Positions 54,146 through 62,483 are shown, counted from the stretch's first letter. The stretch: DNA of 64,000 bases from Duganella sp. SG902 (GCF_013376005.1 NZ_JABMJK010000009.1:186001-250000); one strand, 5' to 3'. Translations and numbers: made by a program. The notes: generated by a model from the letters alone, not told the origin.

Positions 54146-55078
54146 ATGCAAACACAAACTCTCCACGCAGGCGTGGCCGGTGCGGCCGCGCCCACCGCCA
54201 CTGTCGCCGCCGCGCCGGATGGCGACGGCTTTAAGTCCGGCGTCTCATGGGGCGCCATCCTGGCCGGCGCCGCCGCTGCCACCGCGTTGTCGTTCATCCT
54301 GCTGATACTGGGCATGGGCCTGGGCCTGTCCTCGGTGTCGCCCTACGAGTACAACGACAAGCCGCTCGGCACCGCCAGCATCGTGTGGATCGCCTTCATG
54401 CAGCTGGCCGCCTCCGGCATCGGCGGCTACATGGCGGGACGCCTGCGCGTGAAGTGGGCCGCCATCCATGGCGATGAAGTGTATTTCCGTGACACCGCGC
54501 ACGGCCTGCTGACCTGGGCGGTGTCCACGCTGCTGATGGTGGCGGTGGTGAGCGGCGGCGCGCGCGCCGTGTTGAGCGGCGCAATCGATGCCGGCAACGC
54601 CGTCGCCACCGCAGCGGCGCCGGTGGCCGGCGCCGCCACTGCCAACACGACCGGCAACAACGGCCGCGCCAACACCTATTTTGCCGACATGATCCTGCGC
54701 TCGCCCAACGGTGAAGTGGCCACCGAGTCGCAGCGCAGCGAAGTCAATCGCATCCTGCTGACCGATCTCGCCTCCGGCAAGATCAGCGGCGAGGACCGCA
54801 TCTACCTCGCGCAACTGATCGCCAAGCGGACCGGCGTCACGCAGGCGGAAGCCGAACAGCGTGTGGACCTGATCTACGCCCAGGCCACGCAGGCAGCGGC
54901 CGACGCTAAAAACAAGGCTGCAGCCGCCGCCGAGCAAGCCCGCAAAGCTGCCGCCCATTCGGCCCTGTGGATGTTCGTCGCCCTGCTGCTGGGCGCTTTC
55001 GTGGCCGCGGTCACCGCCATCGTGGGCGGCCGCAATCGGGATCATGCGCGCGTGGTGGTCACGCAGCGCCCCATTTAA
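54146..55078 (+). CDS. Membrane protein, unknown function
   Basis: A 310-residue protein with AAGGAG before the start. Three or four membrane helices are seen: SWGAILAGAAAATALSFILL, ASIVWIAFMQLAASGIGGYM, LLTWAVSTLLMVAVVSGGA and the C-terminal LWMFVALLLGAFVAAVTAIV. Between them is a soluble, Ala/Asn-rich middle with LAQLIAKRTGVTQAEAEQRV, and a coiled-coil-like AAADAKNKAAAAAEQARKAA. Possibly a stress-related membrane protein. The 23-residue peptide gene follows 15 bases later, in the same unit. Confidence 0.7.
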   Translation: MQTQTLHAGVAGAAAPTATVAAAPDGDGFKSGVSWGAILAGAAAATALSFILLILGMGLGLSSVSPYEYNDKPLGTASIVWIAFMQLAASGIGGYMAGRLRVKWAAIHGDEVYFRDTAHGLLTWAVSTLLMVAVVSGGARAVLSGAIDAGNAVATAAAPVAGAATANTTGNNGRANTYFADMILRSPNGEVATESQRSEVNRILLTDLASGKISGEDRIYLAQLIAKRTGVTQAEAEQRVDLIYAQATQAAADAKNKAAAAAEQARKAAAHSALWMFVALLLGAFVAAVTAIVGGRNRDHARVVVTQRPI

Positions 55079-55093
55079 AACAAGGAGAACACC

Positions 55094-55165
55094 ATGCGCT
55101 CGATACTACTGTGGATGCTCGGCGTCCCCCTGCCCATCATCATCCTGATCGCGTTGATCCGTTAA
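55094..55165 (+). CDS. 23-residue membrane peptide
   Basis: A very small gene with AAGGAG at 55082-55087. The product is MRSILLWMLGVPLPIIILIA followed by LIR: a single hydrophobic helix with Arg at both ends. Similar tiny proteins are frequent downstream of membrane stress genes in proteobacteria, usually annotated as hypothetical. The stop TAA overlaps the stop of the convergent alpha/beta hydrolase gene. Cotranscribed with the 54146 gene. Confidence 0.65.
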   Translation: MRSILLWMLGVPLPIIILIALIR

Positions 55166-56139
55166 AGCTTGCCGACCTCGATCACCGCTTTGACGAAGGC
55201 GTCGGGTGCTTCCTGTGGAGGATTGTGCCCGATGCCGCCGGTGAGCAGTTCATGCTTGTATTTGCCGGTGAAGCGCTTGGCGTAGCTGGAAGGTTCCGGA
55301 TGCGGCGCACCATTGGCGTCGCCTTCCAGCGTAATGGTCGGCACCGAGATGCTCGGGAACTTGGCCAGCTTCGCCTCCAGGTCCGCATACTTCGCTTCGC
55401 CCGTTTCCAGGCCGAGGCGCCAGCGGTAGTTATACACCGTCACCGCCGCGTGGTCCGGATTCTCCAGCGCCACGGCGCTGCGATCATAGGTGGCGTCATC
55501 GAATTTCCACTGCGGCGACGCCAGCTTCCAGATCAACTTGGCGAAGTCCTTGTGATTCTTCTCGTAGCCCACGCGGCCACGCTCGGTCGCGAAGTAGAAC
55601 TGATACCACCATTGCAGTTCCGCCGCCGGCGGCAACGGCTGCTTGCCCGCCTCCTGGCTGCCGATCAGGTAACCGCTGACCGACACCAGCCCCTTCACCC
55701 GTTCCGGCCACAGGGCGGCCACGATGTCGGCCGAACGCGCGCCCCAGTCATAGCCGGCCAGCGTGGCCTTGTCGATCTTCAGCGCGTCCATCAGCGCGAT
55801 CACGTCGGTCGCCAGCGCGGCCGGTTCGCCGTTGCGCACCGCCTTCGGATCGAGGAAGCGGGTGGTGCCGAAGCCGCGCAGGTGCGGCACGATCACACGA
55901 TAGCCTTGCGCGGTCAGCTTGGGCACCACGTCGATGTAGCTGTTGATGTCGTACGGCCAGCCGTGCAGCAGGATCACCACCGGGCCATTGGCCGGACCTT
56001 CGTCAACGTAGCCGACATTCAGCTCGCCGGCGTTGATCTGCTTGATGTTGTTGAAGGTGGCCGGCGCGGCGGCGTGGCTGGCGCCCGACAGGGCAAACAA
56101 TGCGCCGGCAAGGGCGATGGCTTGAATGGTCTTGTTCAT
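55162..56139 (-). CDS. Exported alpha/beta hydrolase, epoxide hydrolase-like
   Basis: A 325-residue protein with the signal peptide MNKTIQAIALAGALFALSGA. HGWPYDINSYIDVVP is the oxyanion loop, LRGFGTTRFL follows, the nucleophile Asp is in AGYDWGARSAD as in haloalkane dehalogenase/epoxide hydrolase proteins, and the His is in IGHNPPQEAPD. The substrate is unknown. The start overlaps the GFA stop by one base; ohr, GFA and this gene form a three-gene operon. Confidence 0.85.
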   Translation of the reverse strand: MNKTIQAIALAGALFALSGASHAAAPATFNNIKQINAGELNVGYVDEGPANGPVVILLHGWPYDINSYIDVVPKLTAQGYRVIVPHLRGFGTTRFLDPKAVRNGEPAALATDVIALMDALKIDKATLAGYDWGARSADIVAALWPERVKGLVSVSGYLIGSQEAGKQPLPPAAELQWWYQFYFATERGRVGYEKNHKDFAKLIWKLASPQWKFDDATYDRSAVALENPDHAAVTVYNYRWRLGLETGEAKYADLEAKLAKFPSISVPTITLEGDANGAPHPEPSSYAKRFTGKYKHELLTGGIGHNPPQEAPDAFVKAVIEVGKL

Positions 56140-56516
56140 TATGCGTCCTCCAGGATAACGGTGGAAAGGCTGGCGCCATCATTGACGCCGGCATCGAGAG
56201 AGTAGGGATCGACGCCGTCGAGGCAGCCGATGTTCACGCGCCACAGCAGCGGGTCCTTGCGCGTTTGATGAAAGGGATAAATCCCGCAGTGCTTGCAGAA
56301 GTAATGCTTGGCCACGCGGGTGTTGAACTGATAAAGGGTGAGCGCATCCTCGCCCTTCACGATCTTCAACTCGGCCGCCGCGAACGGCGGCGACATCAGC
56401 GCGCCCTTGCGGCGGCACAGGCTGCAGTTGCAGCGCGCGGACGGCGTCAGCGCGGTGCGCACTTCAAATTGGACGGCGCCGCAGTGGCAGGAACCGTGAT
56501 GCAGATCGTTGGTCAT
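56139..56516 (-). CDS. GFA family protein (glutathione-dependent formaldehyde-activating-like)
   Basis: A 125-residue zinc protein. The Cys pattern is GSCHCGAVQFEV, CNCSLCRRKGALMS and YFCKHCGIYPFH, which is the GFA/CENP-V fold with two zinc sites. Proteins of this family bind glutathione or add small thiols; precise roles are rarely known. It lies in the ohr operon, 21 bases downstream of ohr, and overlaps the hydrolase start by one base. Confidence 0.88.
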   Translation of the reverse strand: MTNDLHHGSCHCGAVQFEVRTALTPSARCNCSLCRRKGALMSPPFAAAELKIVKGEDALTLYQFNTRVAKHYFCKHCGIYPFHQTRKDPLLWRVNIGCLDGVDPYSLDAGVNDGASLSTVILEDA

Positions 56517-56537
56517 GATGCGCTCCCCTTCTTCCGG

Positions 56538-56945
56538 TTAGATCAGGTTGATTTGCACGTCGATGTTATTCCGGGTCAGCTTGGAGTACGGGCACGCCTG
56601 GTGGGCGCCGTCGACCAGCGCCTGGGCGGTTTCACGGTCGATCCCCGGCAGGCTGACGTTCAGGCGCGCGGCCAGGAAGTAGCCGCTGTCGTCGTTGACC
56701 AGATCGACTTCCGCGTCGACCGCCACGTCGGCCGGCAGCTTCACTTTCAGCTGGCCGGCGGTCAGGCCCATGGCGCCGATGAAGCAGGCCGACCAGCCGG
56801 CCGCGAACAGCTGCTCAGGATTGGTGCCGGCGCCGGTGCTGCCTGGCGAGGACAGCTTGACGTCCAGGCGGCCGTCGCTGCTGCGGGAGGCGCCTTCACG
56901 GCCGCCGGTGGTGTGGGTTTTGCCGGTGTACAGTACTTTGCTCAT
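56538..56945 (-). CDS. ohr: Organic hydroperoxide resistance protein Ohr
   Basis: A 135-residue OsmC-fold peroxidase starting at 56945. It has TNPEQLFAAGWSACFIGA with the peroxidatic Cys and QACPYSKLTRNNIDV with the resolving Cys. It reduces organic hydroperoxides, using lipoamide-type reductants in known members. The divergent MarR gene at 57089 is OhrR by motif. First gene of the ohr-GFA-hydrolase operon. A longer start from 57032 adds a basic tail not in the family. Confidence 0.92.
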   Translation of the reverse strand: MSKVLYTGKTHTTGGREGASRSSDGRLDVKLSSPGSTGAGTNPEQLFAAGWSACFIGAMGLTAGQLKVKLPADVAVDAEVDLVNDDSGYFLAARLNVSLPGIDRETAQALVDGAHQACPYSKLTRNNIDVQINLI

Positions 56946-56970
56946 GATGAACTCCTTCTGGGTTGATTTA

Positions 56971-57061
56971 AATCGCATTCGATTGAAGCGCATGCGTTGT
57001 ATATTACCAGCAAAAAATCGCTTGTCAAGCAATTCCGATTAAATCGGATCCGATGTATAAT
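56971..57061. promoter_or_regulatory. OhrR operators and ohrR promoter
   Basis: TCCGATT-A-AATCGGA (57034-57048) is a perfect 7+1+7 palindrome lying upstream of the TATAAT at 57056-57061. A second, weaker one, AATCG-N4-CGATT, is at 56971-56984, near the ohr start. Both sit between ohr and ohrR. The arrangement fits OhrR repression of both genes. Confidence 0.65.
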
Positions 57062-57088
57062 CCCCATATCTATCGAAGGAGGTATGTC

Positions 57089-57535
57089 ATGAGCAAACCG
57101 GACACCCCGCAACTGTCGGATTTCCTGTGCTTTGCGGTCTATTCAGCCAATCTGGCCTTTGGCAAGGCCTATAAACCCATCCTGGACAAGCTGGGGCTGA
57201 CGTACACGCAATACATCGCCATCATTGCCTTGTGGGAGGAGGACAACCAGACCGTGAGCGGCCTGGGCGAGAAACTGTATCTCGAATCCAACACGCTGAC
57301 GCCGATCCTGAAGAAACTGGAGGCGATGGGTTACGTCCACCGCGCGCGCGACGCCGCCGACGAGCGCCAGGTGCGGGTCGGCCTGACGCCGGAGGGCCGC
57401 GCCCTGCGCGAAAGCGCCCTGCACATGAGCCTGCGCGACGCCACCGGCCTGACGCCGGAGGAATTCCCGGTGCTGCAGAAAGCCGTGGTCAAACTGCGCA
57501 ACAACCTAGTGAAGGCGGCGCCGGGCAAGGGCTAG
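57089..57535 (+). CDS. ohrR: Organic hydroperoxide sensor OhrR (MarR family)
   Basis: A 148-residue regulator from ATG 57089 with GGAGG just upstream. The reactive Cys is in DFLCFAVYSANLAFGKAYKP (Cys14) as in known OhrR proteins. The HTH TVSGLGEKLYLESNTLTPIL and wing RARDAADERQVRVGLTPEGR are family-typical. Peroxide oxidises the Cys and releases the operator. It diverges from ohr. Confidence 0.92.
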   Translation: MSKPDTPQLSDFLCFAVYSANLAFGKAYKPILDKLGLTYTQYIAIIALWEEDNQTVSGLGEKLYLESNTLTPILKKLEAMGYVHRARDAADERQVRVGLTPEGRALRESALHMSLRDATGLTPEEFPVLQKAVVKLRNNLVKAAPGKG

Positions 57536-57627
57536 GCCAGTAACGCAACCTGAAGCAAAATTCAGGAAGAGGTGCGGCATTTCTCTCTAAAATTCGGCCC
57601 AGTTTCCCGAACTGGTCCGGATACATC

Positions 57628-59358
57628 ATGCGAGAGATAATGCGAAAGTTTTTCATTGCCGCCAACACGTCCCTGCTGGTCATGCTCATCGGTTGCGGGG
57701 GCGGCAGCGGCAATGCGCAGCCGCTTGCCTCGGCGGGCAACGGTAACAGCAACGGGACCGCCTCCCAGGCATCGTCGTTCGGTATCGCGAGCGATGCCAC
57801 GGCCTTCACCGTGGACACGGGCGCGGGCCTGGTGTTCAAGGTCCGCCGGCACAACAGTGACGGCAGCACCAAAGGCCTCGGCGACCTTATCTCGCTGGTC
57901 TACCACGGGACGGAATACCAGGATGGCCTGAAAGGCAGCCAGGTCAATTCCGGTTTCAACTATCTGTACACCGGCCGCAGCGATGTCGCCGTCAGCTCGC
58001 AGATGGTCGATGCCGATCACATCAAGATTACCGTCACCGCCGGCCAGCTCACCCACTATTACCTCGCCCTGCGCGGCCAGGCCAGGATTTATATGGGCAC
58101 CTACTTCGCCAGCGAGCCCGATACGCTGAATATGGCCCGCTTCATCGTCCGCGTCCCCATCGCGCTACTGCCCAATGGACCGGCCTCCTCCGACATCCGG
58201 GGCAATACCGGCGCCATCGAGGCGCACGACATTTTCGGCTTGCCCAACGGCGAAACGCGGTCGAAGCATTACTCGAATCATCGCCTGATGGACTGGTCCT
58301 ATATCGGCGCCACCGGCGCCAACGTCGGCATCTGGATCGTACGCGACAACAATGAGGGCAATTCCGGCGGCCCCTTCTATCGCAGCCTGCTGAACCAGGG
58401 GACCGCCACCGATCAGGAGATCACCTACATCATCAACTATGGCGAGGCGCAGACGGAGCCGTTCCGGCCCGGCATCCTGAATACCTACACCCTGGCATTC
58501 ACCGATGGCAGTGCGCCCGGGGCGATCGACACCTCGTGGCTGGCCAACATGGCTCTGAACGGCTACGTGCCCGCCGCCGCGCGCGGCGCCGTGGCGGGCG
58601 CCGCCATCACGGGGCAGGACCCGGCGTACCGCTACGTGGTCGGGTTCTCGAATGCAACGGCCCAGTACTGGACGGAGGCAGCGCCGGGAGACGGTCATTT
58701 CCGCAGCGCCGGCATGATCCCCGGCACCTACACCATGCGGATTTATAAGAACGAGCTCGCGGTGGACACCCGCAGCGTGACCGTCCAGGCGGCCCAGACC
58801 ACGAACCTCAGCCCCATCGCCATTGGCGGCGATCCCGCCGCCAGGGCGGCCGTCTGGCGCATCGGCGACTGGGACGGCACGCCGGTCGAGTTTTTGAACG
58901 GGGACAAAGTCACCACCATGCACCCGTCGGACGCGCGCATGAAGCCGTGGCAGACCGCCGACTATGTGGTGGGCACGTCGGCGCCGGCGGACTTCCCCGC
59001 TTATCAATGGAAGGATATCAACGGCGCCATCACCGTGCGCTTCAACCTGCGTCCGGACCAGATTGCCGACATGACGCTGCGCGTCGGCATCACCACCGCC
59101 TATGCGAATGGACGGCCGACGATCACGCTGAATAACTGGACCGCGCCGATACCTGGCGTCTCGCCGCAGCCCACGACGCGCACGCTGACGACAGGCAGTT
59201 ATCGCGGCAACAACACCCTGTTCAGCTTCGCCATTCCGGCGAGCCGCCTGGTGGCCGGCGCCAATGTTTTATCGCTGGGCGTCGCCAGCGGCTCGGGCAC
59301 CAAGGCTTACCTCAGCGCAGGCATGGCTTATGACGCCATCGATCTCGTGACGCCTTAG
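57628..59358 (+). CDS. Rhamnogalacturonan endolyase-like lipoprotein (PL4)
   Basis: A 576-residue lipoprotein; lipobox LIGC at about 21-24, followed by a Gly/Ser/Asn-rich linker. The start is at 57628, with an in-frame ATG at 57640 that also has GAGAG before it. The PL4 architecture is seen: a beta-sandwich with TRSKHYSNHRLMDWSYIGA, a FnIII-like middle with AGMIPGTYTMRIYKNELAV and a carbohydrate-binding domain with WRIGDWDGTPVEFLNGD and MHPSDARMKPW. It cleaves the rhamnose-galacturonate backbone of pectin by elimination, likely at the cell surface. It is alone, next to a tRNA. Confidence 0.85.
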   Translation: MREIMRKFFIAANTSLLVMLIGCGGGSGNAQPLASAGNGNSNGTASQASSFGIASDATAFTVDTGAGLVFKVRRHNSDGSTKGLGDLISLVYHGTEYQDGLKGSQVNSGFNYLYTGRSDVAVSSQMVDADHIKITVTAGQLTHYYLALRGQARIYMGTYFASEPDTLNMARFIVRVPIALLPNGPASSDIRGNTGAIEAHDIFGLPNGETRSKHYSNHRLMDWSYIGATGANVGIWIVRDNNEGNSGGPFYRSLLNQGTATDQEITYIINYGEAQTEPFRPGILNTYTLAFTDGSAPGAIDTSWLANMALNGYVPAAARGAVAGAAITGQDPAYRYVVGFSNATAQYWTEAAPGDGHFRSAGMIPGTYTMRIYKNELAVDTRSVTVQAAQTTNLSPIAIGGDPAARAAVWRIGDWDGTPVEFLNGDKVTTMHPSDARMKPWQTADYVVGTSAPADFPAYQWKDINGAITVRFNLRPDQIADMTLRVGITTAYANGRPTITLNNWTAPIPGVSPQPTTRTLTTGSYRGNNTLFSFAIPASRLVAGANVLSLGVASGSGTKAYLSAGMAYDAIDLVTP

Positions 59359-59408
59359 GGGTGGGGTATGAAGCCTGGAAGCTCAAACGGGACGTCCTAG
59401 AGGACAAC

Positions 59409-59482
59409 TGGAGCGGGTGAAGGGAATCGAACCCTCGTATGAAGCTTGGGAAGCTGCCGTTCTACCATTGAACTACACCCGC
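59409..59482 (-). tRNA. tRNA-Gly (anticodon CCC)
   Basis: The minus strand reads GCGGGTGTAGTTCAATGGTA, then the anticodon arm GCAGC-TTCCCAA-GCTTC, the T arm GAGGGTTCGATTCCCTT and acceptor CACCCGC-T-CCA. The CCA end is encoded (59409-59411). Anticodon CCC reads GGG. All stems pair except C28-U42 in the anticodon stem. The accessory genes begin on the 5' side, 138 bases away. Confidence 0.92.
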
Positions 59483-59619
59483 GTGCCACGCATTCTATGC
59501 GGGTTTGACCGCTGTTGGCAACCTTGCTCGGCGGTCACTATGATGGAAAATGAGATGGCCGATTTCACCCAAGTGTGATGGCCGTTGCAATTGTAGTTCG
59601 CCGAACGACCACTATCTCA

Positions 59620-60255
59620 TCAAATACCATCAGCCAACGAACGCCAATCATTGTTCTCGATGATAGTAGCTCGTAATACAGGAAGCTCCTTACATCCATC
59701 CATGGACTGAATCAGTTGCCTAATGGCCGAAACAGTTGACTGAGGCAACCATGGGTTAAGAACAATTTGTTCTATCGTGGCAAGAGGAAATGTGAAATTC
59801 TCGAATTTTTTAGAAGATTTAAGGGAGTCAAAAATCAATCTAAACTCTGCCTCATGTTGATAAGCTTTTCTTTTAATAAAAGGAATATCATCAAGCTCAA
59901 TTTTATTTTTAGATATATCATCCTTAAGCTGCTTCACTGTACGATAGATAACTTTGCGACCAACAATATCTTTCTGTTCTTTCAGCCAATCTAGAAATTC
60001 ACCTCGCTTAAAATAAATACATGCCCCCGAAGAACCTTGAGTAAATATTCGCCAGTGGTGATACGTCTGAGATGCCTCCGTTAAACATAATGCAAGCACA
60101 GACATCAGATCTTTTTTCTTGCGGTAACATTCGACATAGTGCGCGTCGTTCTTATCATCCCACGAAGCAGGATTAAGAAGGGTAAGCGACTTAGATTTAA
60201 GCATTTGAAGTACATATGGGAGATCTGTATATCTTACAAGTTTGTCGATTGCCAT
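59620..60255 (-). CDS. DUF2971-like protein
   Basis: A 211-residue soluble protein. DKLVRYTDLPYVLQMLKSKS, LTLLNPASWDDKNDAHYVEC, TYHHWRIFTQGSSGACIYF and FIKRKAYQHEAEFRLIF show the pattern of DUF2971. Proteins of this family often lie in genome-defence or phage-related regions and their function is unknown. Codon use is visibly A/T-richer than in the rest of the window, so acquisition by transfer is likely. It is separated from the HNH gene by an AT-rich 65-base gap. Confidence 0.75.
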   Translation of the reverse strand: MAIDKLVRYTDLPYVLQMLKSKSLTLLNPASWDDKNDAHYVECYRKKKDLMSVLALCLTEASQTYHHWRIFTQGSSGACIYFKRGEFLDWLKEQKDIVGRKVIYRTVKQLKDDISKNKIELDDIPFIKRKAYQHEAEFRLIFDSLKSSKKFENFTFPLATIEQIVLNPWLPQSTVSAIRQLIQSMDGCKELPVLRATIIENNDWRSLADGI

Positions 60256-60320
60256 ATTATTTCACATTATTAAAATTTAATTTTACAAAAATAATACAAT
60301 TTTAAAAATTCTTCTTATCT

Positions 60321-60971
60321 TTAATGTTTTTTAAAAAAATATTTCTTCATTTCTTCGCTATCAATCGCATTAAATGCATGCTCTTTAGCCTTAACTGAGC
60401 TTCTAAATCTCTTCTTACCCTCTTTGCCATTGGCTCGTATGTAAAAGTCACCACTGATTTCCTTGACAATCTCAATCGAAAAACCTTTGAAAAAGATCCT
60501 TTCGAGGCTGTTTGTCACAGTCCAACGGCTAGCCATCAAAAATCGCTTATATCTGGAAAGTTTCTTTCGAGCATTGCTCGCATCTTCAGTGCCAGTTAAG
60601 TTATCACAACAATCAGTTCCCACTTCCATCGGCTCCCAATGCCGATGCGAAACATAATGAACATAGCGAATGGACGTCCCACATAGTTCACAAACTCCGA
60701 TGAGATCGCCTAAATCACTCTCCCCGTCATAAGTCCAGCCATGATCTGGTCGAATTTCTCCGTGTTCGCGGGCATGACAACCTTGGCAAAGAGTTTCACA
60801 GTCATCGAAAGAGTACTCCCAAGGCTTACGGTTCTTGATGTAACGCTTGTGGTGCACCTGAAGGATTACTCCGTCAGCCTCCGAGCGGCCGCAATTCACA
60901 CAACTCCCTTCGTCTATTTCAATGACGGCGGCACGAAAAATCTTCCACTTCTCGTTAGTATATGAACCCAT
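60321..60971 (-). CDS. HNH endonuclease-like protein with second zinc cluster
   Basis: A 216-residue protein. An HNH core at residues about 24-70 has CVNCGRSEADG, ILQVHHKRYIKNRKPWEYS and TLCQGCHAREHG with paired Cys, the His-His pair and final Cys-His. A second Cys pair CELCGTSIRYVHYV follows at about 93, with TDCCDNL later. The C-terminal 70 residues are basic (ARKKLSRYKRFL, KRFRSSVKAKEHAF). It probably nicks or cuts DNA, but target and partner are unknown. Low GC points to transfer. Confidence 0.78.
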   Translation of the reverse strand: MGSYTNEKWKIFRAAVIEIDEGSCVNCGRSEADGVILQVHHKRYIKNRKPWEYSFDDCETLCQGCHAREHGEIRPDHGWTYDGESDLGDLIGVCELCGTSIRYVHYVSHRHWEPMEVGTDCCDNLTGTEDASNARKKLSRYKRFLMASRWTVTNSLERIFFKGFSIEIVKEISGDFYIRANGKEGKKRFRSSVKAKEHAFNAIDSEEMKKYFFKKH

Positions 60972-61131
60972 TCTGGCCTGAAATTAGAGTAAAATTATTT
61001 AATAAGTAACTTATATTTTATAATAGCAATATATAAAATCATTTGCAGATAATTTTGAGAAAGATCGAGCTAACTTTGATTTGTGAATGGTGGTTGGATC
61101 AGAAAACTGCAATATTTCGCGAGCCCACATC

Positions 61132-61533
61132 ATGAATGCTAAGACTACTGCAACCGAGCTGTCCAAGGCAACGAACGATCAGAAATCGGCAACACCCGCC
61201 GTTACGACCACCACGCCACAAACTGTTGCACCGGCATCGCCAAGCGCAGCTGGACCGATTAAAACCTCCGCTACGCCGATTTCATCGACGCAGACGACAG
61301 ATGCGACAGCGAATGAAGGAAGAAGCGATGCTAGCGTTTCTCCTCCGGTCAAAGCCGAGAAGAAATCAAAAGCACCGACGAAAATGGAAATTGCCTCCGT
61401 CATCTACCTGCGCATGTCCAAGCAAAAGGACGTGACCCGCAAGCAAATCGTGGAACAGTTCGTATTGGAGGCCAAGCTGAGCGCAGCCGGGGCCAGCACC
61501 TACTACCAGCTGATCAAAGCGAAGCTGGGCTGA
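61132..61533 (+). CDS. Protein with Thr/Pro/Ala-rich linker and C-terminal helical domain
   Basis: A 133-residue protein from ATG 61132. Residues 1-85 are low-complexity, rich in Thr, Ser, Pro and Ala (for example TPAVTTTTPQTVAPASP). Residues about 86-133 form a compact helical unit with KMEIASVIYLRMSKQKDVTR, KQIVEQFVLEAKLSAAGAST and YYQLIKAKLG, resembling a small winged-helix-like DNA-binding unit. A start at 61087 is in frame; neither start has a strong ribosome site. Family not recognised. Confidence 0.6.
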   Translation: MNAKTTATELSKATNDQKSATPAVTTTTPQTVAPASPSAAGPIKTSATPISSTQTTDATANEGRSDASVSPPVKAEKKSKAPTKMEIASVIYLRMSKQKDVTRKQIVEQFVLEAKLSAAGASTYYQLIKAKLG

Positions 61534-61721
61534 GACGCAATTGCAGCCAGCCTACCTGCACAGGCTGGCGCAATCTATAGCGTTCTGTTGCATCGATTTC
61601 GCAAATAAGGCAAACTCAAACCGGACGTACCAAAAGGTATTCCGATTTGCTAGTCAGACTGAGTCGACTGGCTCCCGCGATGTTCTGAGAGCAGACGGGG
61701 TTTCTTAACACAGGAACCCAT

Positions 61722-62048
61722 ATGCCTAATACCCTTAAGCGCTTTCGCGCAAGTGCATTTCTTCGTCAACATGGCCGCTGCATCTACTGTGATAAACCGA
61801 TGTGGCTGTCTGGCCTTGTCCTTTTTGCTGACGAACAAAATCTCACCGTCAAACAGGCACGCCATCGTCAATGCACAGCTGAACATCTCTGCGCAAGAAA
61901 GAATGGAGGGAACGACACCTCAGCCAATATCGCTGCCGCCTGCCTGTTCTGCAATCTACGCCGCCACCAGCGTAAAGCTGAATTGACACCAGAGCAGTTT
62001 CGAGTTCACGTTCGAACACGAATGGCGCGGGGCCGGTGGCATTTATGA
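61722..62048 (+). CDS. Small HNH endonuclease
   Basis: A 108-residue HNH protein with AGGAAC before the start. Zinc and catalytic residues are C20 and C23 in GRCIYCDKP, EH at 54-55 in TAEHLCARKNGGNDTSANIA and C74/C77 in CLFCNLRRHQ. It is a complete minimal HNH unit of the type found in restriction, homing or phage contexts. The 188 bases before it (61534-61721) show no gene. It converges with the DUF1249 gene. Confidence 0.8.
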   Translation: MPNTLKRFRASAFLRQHGRCIYCDKPMWLSGLVLFADEQNLTVKQARHRQCTAEHLCARKNGGNDTSANIAAACLFCNLRRHQRKAELTPEQFRVHVRTRMARGRWHL

Positions 62049-62081
62049 TCAATCCCGGCACGCCAGAATTGCGCTTACTCA

Positions 62082-62483
62082 TTATGCAAGTTCGGCCTTT
62101 GGTTGACATCGCCCATCGGCAATCATCTTCGTTAACCATTGATCGAGGAAATTGTTCAGCTCCGACTTCGCCATCGGACTGAACGCCATCATCTCTGGAC
62201 AGAACACCCGGCGCGATCCGAAGCAATCAGTGTAAGTCAGCGCGCCCACCGTCTCTGCCGCCAAGAACACTTCGACGGTCATATCAGGATCGGGAATCGC
62301 CGAGCCATGTAGACGCTCAAGATAGTGGCTCATGCGCAGCACCAGCCGGTGCTTGTTGCGCTCGATCACATCGATATTGACATCGTTGTGGCCGAGCGCG
62401 GTGAGCTTGACTGGTCCGTTCATGTCGTGCAGGCCGGGCAAAAGTTGAAGCAGCTTGCGATAGTTTTCTTGATAACGATCCAT
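62082..62483 (-). CDS. DUF1249 protein (YqiB-like)
   Basis: A 133-residue protein; YQENYRKLLQLLPGLHDMNG, VIERNKHRLVLRMSHYLERL, DPDMTVEVFLAAETVGALTY and KSELNNFLDQWLTKMI match DUF1249/YqiB. The E. coli member is near nudF and parE and has no clear function. Its normal composition suggests that it belongs to the host core rather than to the accessory genes. The 250 bases to the next gene hold no recognised feature. Confidence 0.8.
   Translation of the reverse strand: MDRYQENYRKLLQLLPGLHDMNGPVKLTALGHNDVNIDVIERNKHRLVLRMSHYLERLHGSAIPDPDMTVEVFLAAETVGALTYTDCFGSRRVFCPEMMAFSPMAKSELNNFLDQWLTKMIADGRCQPKAELA

Noticed and set aside
57022-57061. TTGTCA at 57022 as the -35 of ohrR
   Set aside because: The spacing to TATAAT at 57056 is 28 bases, too long; a weaker TTCCGA at 57033 fits the spacing.
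59409-59482. tRNA-Gly as a proven attachment site
   Set aside because: The accessory genes lie on the 5' side of the tRNA and no repeat of its 3' end was seen within the window; an integrase is also missing.
61534-61721. Possible insertion-sequence end around TGTTGCATCGATTTC
   Set aside because: No inverted partner, no transposase and no target duplication could be found.
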